From contig JAOAPP010000161.1 of NCBI GenBank assembly GCA_025462985.1, forward strand, positions 1 to 17,526: a DNA stretch of 17,526 nucleotides, read 5' to 3'. Every line of letters begins with the position of its first letter. The first letter of the stretch is position 1. Of this stretch, positions 14,547 to 17,526 are shown piece after piece. Source of the DNA: Bryobacterales bacterium. Lineage in GTDB: Bacteria; Acidobacteriota; Terriglobia; Bryobacterales; Bryobacteraceae. A program made the translations under genes and the position numbers. A model generated the notes under the pieces. The model saw only the letters and a list, made by a program, of their open reading frames with translations, was not told the origin of the DNA and did no database searches.

Positions 14547-15350
14547 CTACTGAGCCATCCGCGCCGTCACCACCAGAAATAAGGTGGCACTCGCCGTTTC
14601 CACATTCGACGTGCCAATAACCACCTTCTGACCCTCACGTAGGTCAACATTGGTTTCAATTCCAATTGTGGCCTGCTGGAAGTTTGTGGTTGCATACGGA
14701 ATGCTGCTGTCTTTACTTCTTGTACTCGAAGGCCCGGTGATGAACGGAACTTTCCCTTCAAATTTAAACTTGGCCAAATGAATCGAAGGGGACGTTTCGG
14801 CCGACACTGTAGCCGCATCGTAGCGGATCGAGTAAGACCCCGGCATGTTAAAGTCTGGGCTACTCAGCAGCGATTTCATCATTCCCGATGTGCTCGCTTC
14901 AGAGTTCTGACCGGAGCGCATGAGCATTGTATTGAGCAACTGATAATTTTTATATGGGAATACCGCGCGCAGTTGCCTGTACACCGGTGCAAGCAGGTCC
15001 GTCCCGGCGTCCGACACTCCCGTAATCGGCTCCATCGACCCGCTGACCACGTAAATCACCAGCTCAATGTTCTTCCCGCCCAAATCAGCCTCGCTTACAG
15101 TGTCCAGTTCCTGGATCGTTCGCACAACATTGGCAACATCGGACGCTTTGCCTTTGATCACAACGGCCCGAAGGGGATTGCTTCCCTGAACGACCGCACC
15201 GGAGGCAGTTCCCGCCAAATTAGCCAGAGCACCCGCGTCCCCATGTACATGAATCACCTTTGTGACTTTATCCTGGTCTGACAAGTCTGTACTCTGCGAC
15301 CGTAACAACGAACAGAGTGCAACAGAGACGATGAGGAACTTAGTTTTCAT
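14547..15350 (-). CDS. Exported secretin-like protein, unknown function
   Basis: A 267-residue protein with a probable signal peptide (MKTKFLIVSVALCSLLRSQS). Residues 30-83 (KVIHVHG, then LRAVVIKGKASDVANVVRTI and QELD) resemble the small N1/N-type domains that repeat in secretins. Residues 233-264 (TNVDLREGQKVVIGTSNV, then LFLVVTARM) resemble the end of the secretin C-domain. Between them lie YQLLNTMLMRSGQ and beta-rich sequence, with no full multimeric pore domain of normal length. It is therefore a secretin relative rather than a complete secretin; a periplasmic accessory role is inference. Its ATG overlaps the anti-sigma stop by eleven bases, showing translational coupling to the sigma/anti-sigma pair. 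Confidence 0.75.
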   Translation of the reverse strand: MKTKFLIVSVALCSLLRSQSTDLSDQDKVTKVIHVHGDAGALANLAGTASGAVVQGSNPLRAVVIKGKASDVANVVRTIQELDTVSEADLGGKNIELVIYVVSGSMEPITGVSDAGTDLLAPVYRQLRAVFPYKNYQLLNTMLMRSGQNSEASTSGMMKSLLSSPDFNMPGSYSIRYDAATVSAETSPSIHLAKFKFEGKVPFITGPSSTRSKDSSIPYATTNFQQATIGIETNVDLREGQKVVIGTSNVETASATLFLVVTARMAQ

Positions 15351-15909
15351 GAGTGATTCCGTCCATTTGAAGCAGAATAATCACGTTTGGATCAGCCGTG
15401 GCCAGTTTGAGTTCCGAGCTCCCATCCGGTGCTGTGCTGAGCACAACCGCTCGCAAGCTACTTCGTTTACTCCCTTTGGGACGTCGATGGTGAGCCCGAT
15501 TGACCCGCGCTAAATCCGGTAAATCTAAGCTCGGAATAGGCGAGATCGGTAAAGCCGCCAGACTGGCGACTGTCATCGTCTGGCGGCGATCTTCACGAAT
15601 GTTGTTCCGGACCAAAATTGGAACAGTAATAAACATCGCGGCGGCAATGGCTGCAGGCAGAACCCAGCGGCTCTGCTCGCGGCGCTGACGAAGCCGTTGC
15701 ATCACAACGTCCCGAACGGAATGAAGATCGTTGCAGTCCGGTTCAGCCGAGCTTTCGGCAAAAAGCTGATGTGAAAACTGAAGATCTGCCAGCGTATCGC
15801 GGCACAAAGCGCACTTGGTCAGATGCTCCGCGACGGCGGCGCTTTCCTGCGCGCTCAGGTCGCTGCTGCCGTAGAGCGATAGTTGTTCTTCACTGATGGA
15901 GCACTTCAA
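15340..15909 (-). CDS. Zinc-finger anti-sigma factor, single-pass membrane
   Basis: A 189-residue protein starting at TTG 15909. The cytoplasmic N-terminus has an anti-sigma zinc motif His29-x3-Cys33-x2-Cys36 in EHLTKCALC. One membrane segment follows at about 82-100 (WVLPAAIAAAMFITVPILV), then a roughly 85-residue periplasmic domain with a very basic stretch (RRPKGSKRS). It should hold the ECF sigma factor inactive at the membrane until a periplasmic signal releases it. The start overlaps the sigma stop as TTGA and has a strong ribosome site five bases upstream, so coupling sets sigma/anti-sigma balance. The open frame extends upstream to 16242 inside the sigma gene, but only as a shadow. 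Confidence 0.9.
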   Translation of the reverse strand: MKCSISEEQLSLYGSSDLSAQESAAVAEHLTKCALCRDTLADLQFSHQLFAESSAEPDCNDLHSVRDVVMQRLRQRREQSRWVLPAAIAAAMFITVPILVRNNIREDRRQTMTVASLAALPISPIPSLDLPDLARVNRAHHRRPKGSKRSSLRAVVLSTAPDGSSELKLATADPNVIILLQMDGITHEN

Positions 15910-16490
15910 GTTCGCCTCCCGAGTTGGGCCACGACAAAGTTCTTGATTTTGATTCGGCCAGTAGAGATCTGCGACCTCACGGTGCCCTCGGTCGAATTGA
16001 GAATACGAGCGACTTCGCCGGTTGAATAACCCTCCAGATCTCGTAGAATAATCGCCTGCCGTTCTCGTGGCGAGAGCTCTTTCAGAGCTGAAAAGATCAG
16101 TCGCCTTTGTTGAGTTACGGCCATTGATTCCTCGGGATTGAGGGCCCCATCCAGCGGCTCGCTTAGAAGGTCGAGAGGCAGATCCTGTTTCGTTCGCCGC
16201 AATATATCGAAACAGGCATTGGAAGTCGCGCGACAGAGCCAAGCACCCAAATCACGCTCTTCATCCAACCTGCTTAGGTTCTTGTGGAAGCGGATAAACA
16301 CTTCCTGGGCGGCATCTTTGGCCGCTTCGCGATTGAGAAGGATCCGCTGCGCCAGTCCAAGAACAGCCCGCTCATGTAGATGGATGACCCGTTCGAACGA
16401 CGCAGCATTTCCCGCTTTCGCTTCCTGAATCAGACGGCGAAGCATGTCCTTCTCGAACATGAAACGGACCAACGGAATCGCCATTTGCAT
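15906..16490 (-). CDS. ECF-type RNA polymerase sigma factor
   Basis: A 194-residue sigma factor with region 2 (about 24-100, including AAKDAAQEVFIRFHKNL and the core-binding and -10 recognition helices) and region 4 (about 136-185, LSPRERQAIILRDLEGYSTGEVARILNS then TEGTVRSQI, the helix-turn-helix for the -35 element). No extra domain is present. ATG 16490 is the longest start; ATG 16484 and ATG 16460 are in frame, and none has a clear ribosome site. Coupled to its anti-sigma factor (TTGA overlap), it probably responds to an envelope signal and controls this operon together with other targets. Confidence 0.93.
   Translation of the reverse strand: MQMAIPLVRFMFEKDMLRRLIQEAKAGNAASFERVIHLHERAVLGLAQRILLNREAAKDAAQEVFIRFHKNLSRLDEERDLGAWLCRATSNACFDILRRTKQDLPLDLLSEPLDGALNPEESMAVTQQRRLIFSALKELSPRERQAIILRDLEGYSTGEVARILNSTEGTVRSQISTGRIKIKNFVVAQLGRRT
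15915..15920 (-). promoter_or_regulatory. Ribosome binding site of the anti-sigma factor
   Basis: On the minus strand GGGAGG lies five bases before TTG 15909, inside the end of the sigma gene. It decides the TTG start. Confidence 0.7.
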
Positions 16491-16560
16491 GCGCCGTTCT
16501 CAACACCTCACCAGATATACGTTCCGAACTGGCAAAGCGTTGAGCATTGGAACGAGATTG

Positions 16561-16596
16561 GGAAGCTTCACCATTCTCCCGTTTCTCATCCGGGTA
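16561..16596. repeat. Direct repeat copy 2, remnant of a YjbR-type coding segment
   Basis: These 36 bases nearly match 14392-14426. Read on the minus strand they encode YPDE and then, after a one-base shift, MVKLP, so they are not a working gene. The two copies are in the same orientation and flank the 5' part of the YjbR gene plus the secretin-like, anti-sigma and sigma genes (about 2.1 kb). Confidence 0.65.
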
Positions 16597-16654
16597 TGGA
16601 GGTTTAAAGCTGTAAGCCTACCTACGATTTGAGATCAGCGAACCATCTTGACTA

Positions 16655-16690
16655 TGTTGCATCCTTCAGCACTTGTAGAAATATGCAACA
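16655..16690. repeat. Inverted repeat upstream of arsR, possible operator
   Basis: TGTTGCAT (16655-16662) and ATGCAACA (16683-16690) are perfect complements with a 20-base spacer, about 185 bases before arsR and just after a TTGACT box. It could be the operator of ArsR or of another regulator of this promoter. The wide spacing is unusual for an ArsR dimer site. Confidence 0.35.
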
Positions 16691-16811
16691 GGCCGCTGCG
16701 GTTCCAACGTCCCCCGGCACTTCTCGCGTTCCCGTCGATTTCCGATCACACGGAGACCATGCGATGCCCACATCTTTTATCACGGACTCCGCTCTTCAGA
16801 CTTTGAAAGAA

Positions 16812-16828
16812 CAGTCGGAAAACGACTG
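16812..16828 (+). other. Hairpin in the arsR leader
   Basis: CAGTCG (16812-16817) pairs with CGACTG (16823-16828) around the loop GAAAA. Flanking AAAGAA and TTTCTTT extend the stem past one bulged C, and the 3' side is T-rich (CTTTCTTTGCTCTTT). It could be a weak intrinsic terminator or attenuator ahead of arsR. Confidence 0.4.
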
Positions 16829-16874
16829 CTTTCTTTGCTCTTTCGATGCGTGGGATGGGGAGGACGGGGACTAA

Positions 16875-17221
16875 ATGGCGCAGACGAAGAACGAACCAGA
16901 TGTGGCCCGGTATGCCGATATGTATCCCGCAATGGGAACGGAGCCGCGGCTTCGCATCATGCGACTGCTGCTTGCGGCGCACGCGCAGGGCATGCCTGCT
17001 GGGGATGTCGGCGCGGACCTGGATATCCCACCTTCTACGCTCTCACACCACCTCGAAGAGCTCAGGAATGAAGACTCGTGAAGGTGCGCCGCGAAAGCAC
17101 TTTCCTCTGGTATTCGGCTAATGCTGATGCATTGCAGGAACTGCTCGGCTTCCTCTATGCCGAATGCTGCACCCGCAACAAAGCGACTGAACCGAAGGCC
17201 ATTGTGCAGGTCTGCACATAA
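16875..17221 (+). pseudogene. arsR: ArsR-family arsenic repressor, frameshifted
   Basis: The first frame (16875-17081) encodes 68 residues with an intact winged-helix DNA-binding region (TEPRLRIMRLLLAA and IPPSTLSHHLEELRNED), then hits TGA. The continuation is in the next frame (17078-17221): VKVRRESTFLWYSANADAL, then QELLGFLYAECCTRNKATEP and KAIVQVCT and a stop. Joined, they give a normal ArsR of about 115 residues with wing, last dimerisation helix and a C-terminal Cys-Cys plus distal Cys like the As(III) site of some ArsR proteins. Family members usually read EDLVKVRRE at the break, so one C missing from a CC before TCGTG (about 17075) explains it. The truncated form lacks the metal site. 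A sequencing or assembly error cannot be excluded. A GGGGAGG ribosome site lies upstream. Confidence 0.85.
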
Positions 17222-17238
17222 TCCAAGGCAAAGGTCCG

Positions 17239-17526
17239 ATGCAAGTAAAAGATACCGTCAAGGAAGAGTATGGCGAGGCTGCACGCCGCGTCACCACTGC
17301 CAGACGCAAGGATGCTGCGGAGCCAGTTCGGCGCTGGGTGGCCTCATCCGTGCGGAATCTCGGCAAGCGCCCAGCGGGCCTACTTGTTACTCTGTTCATC
17401 AACTGGGTCGTGAAGCCCTTTTCGATGGCGCTCCTTGCGTCGGAATTCTTCCGGGTGGTGTTCGCGCATTTCATCACCGGAGCCGAAGCCGATCAATACA
17501 GTGCGGGCTGCATCATCCTGGCCTCC
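17239..17526 (+). CDS. Chimeric ORF: ArsM-like N-terminus joined to internal ACR3 arsenite permease (partial)
   Basis: An open frame of 96 codons runs off the right edge. Residues 1-20 (MQVKDTVKEEYGEAARRVTT) look like the start of an arsenite methyltransferase (ArsM), but the cysteine-rich and SAM-binding parts that should follow are absent. From about residue 37 (SVRNLGKRPAGLL, then LFINWVVKPFSMALL and FFRVVFAHFI, then ADQYSAGCIILAS) it matches the interior of ACR3 arsenite efflux pumps, around their third and fourth membrane segments. The pump's own start and first membrane helices are missing. Residues 21-36 fit neither. The simplest reading is a deletion fusing the 5' end of arsM to acr3, seventeen bases after the broken arsR. 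The product would be unlikely to work as either enzyme or pump. AAAGG lies five bases before the ATG. Confidence 0.7.
   Translation, partial: MQVKDTVKEEYGEAARRVTTARRKDAAEPVRRWVASSVRNLGKRPAGLLVTLFINWVVKPFSMALLASEFFRVVFAHFITGAEADQYSAGCIILAS

Larger units (their letters stand above)
16491..16874. other. Intergenic region between the ECF sigma gene and arsR
   Basis: This 384-base gap between divergent genes holds the second copy of the YjbR direct repeat (16561-16596), an inverted repeat TGTTGCAT/ATGCAACA (16655-16662 and 16683-16690), a possible -35 TTGACT at 16648-16653 with only a poor -10 (TTGTAG, 16673-16678), and a hairpin at 16812-16828. An ORF at 16629-16874 ends exactly at the arsR start but has no recognisable protein character. 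Confidence 0.6.

Noticed and set aside
14566..14583. CCACC/GGTGG hairpin near the end of the secretin-like gene
   Set aside because: It is a five-pair stem wholly inside coding sequence with no T-tract and is expected by chance.
16629..16874. 81-codon ORF ending exactly at the arsR start
   Set aside because: It has no ribosome site, no recognisable protein character, and overlaps the inverted repeat and hairpin; it is more likely leader DNA. A short ORF from ATG 16764 remains possible but unsupported.
1..17526. CRISPR arrays, tRNA or rRNA genes, insertion sequences, phage attachment sites
   Set aside because: No regularly spaced repeats, cloverleaf-like segments, transposase or integrase motifs, or terminal inverted repeats were recognised. 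This was by eye, so a covariance-model search could still find a small RNA.

Overview
The window is a GC-rich bacterial chromosome segment, densely coded, with frequent TTG/GTG starts. The gene mix (an HlyD adaptor with MacB-type ATPases and a sigma-54 two-component pair, a penicillin acylase, a YXWGXW-repeat protein, an ECF sigma/anti-sigma pair with a secretin-like partner) best fits a soil Gram-negative such as an Acidobacteriota of the Bryobacter/Solibacter type. That taxonomic call is inference from gene content only. No rRNA, tRNA, CRISPR array or insertion sequence was recognised.

Layout. Positions 1-1326 (minus): a KduD-like SDR dehydrogenase followed by a HAD hydrolase cut by the window edge, probably one sugar-metabolism operon. 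Positions 1509-7147 (plus): a tight operon of periplasmic adaptor, MacB/LolD-type ATPase, a small single-pass membrane protein, a second partly degenerate ATPase, a sigma-54 response regulator and its membrane histidine kinase. It looks like a self-regulated export system, but no permease is encoded in it. Positions 7141-8091 (minus): lipoyl synthase. Positions 8203-9782 (plus): a small secreted YXWGXW-repeat protein behind a good sigma-54-type promoter, then an OpgC-family membrane acyltransferase whose start lies beside an inverted repeat. Positions 9795-10345: two small divergent genes, an unknown protein and a DUF3565 protein. Positions 10356-12725 (minus): a secreted penicillin-acylase-family Ntn hydrolase. 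Positions 12914-14158 (plus): a glycosyltransferase. Positions 14178-16490 (minus): an operon of ECF sigma factor, zinc-finger anti-sigma factor, secretin-like exported protein and MmcQ/YjbR protein. Positions 16875-17526 (plus): the start of an arsenic-resistance locus that looks damaged, with arsR frameshifted by one apparent missing base and the next ORF joining an ArsM-like N-terminus to an internal part of an ACR3 arsenite pump.

The most interesting points are the permease-less exporter operon with unequal ATPases and a coupled small membrane protein, the scarred arsenic locus at the right end, a 35/36-bp direct repeat flanking most of the sigma-factor operon, and the sigma-54 promoter at 8161-8177.
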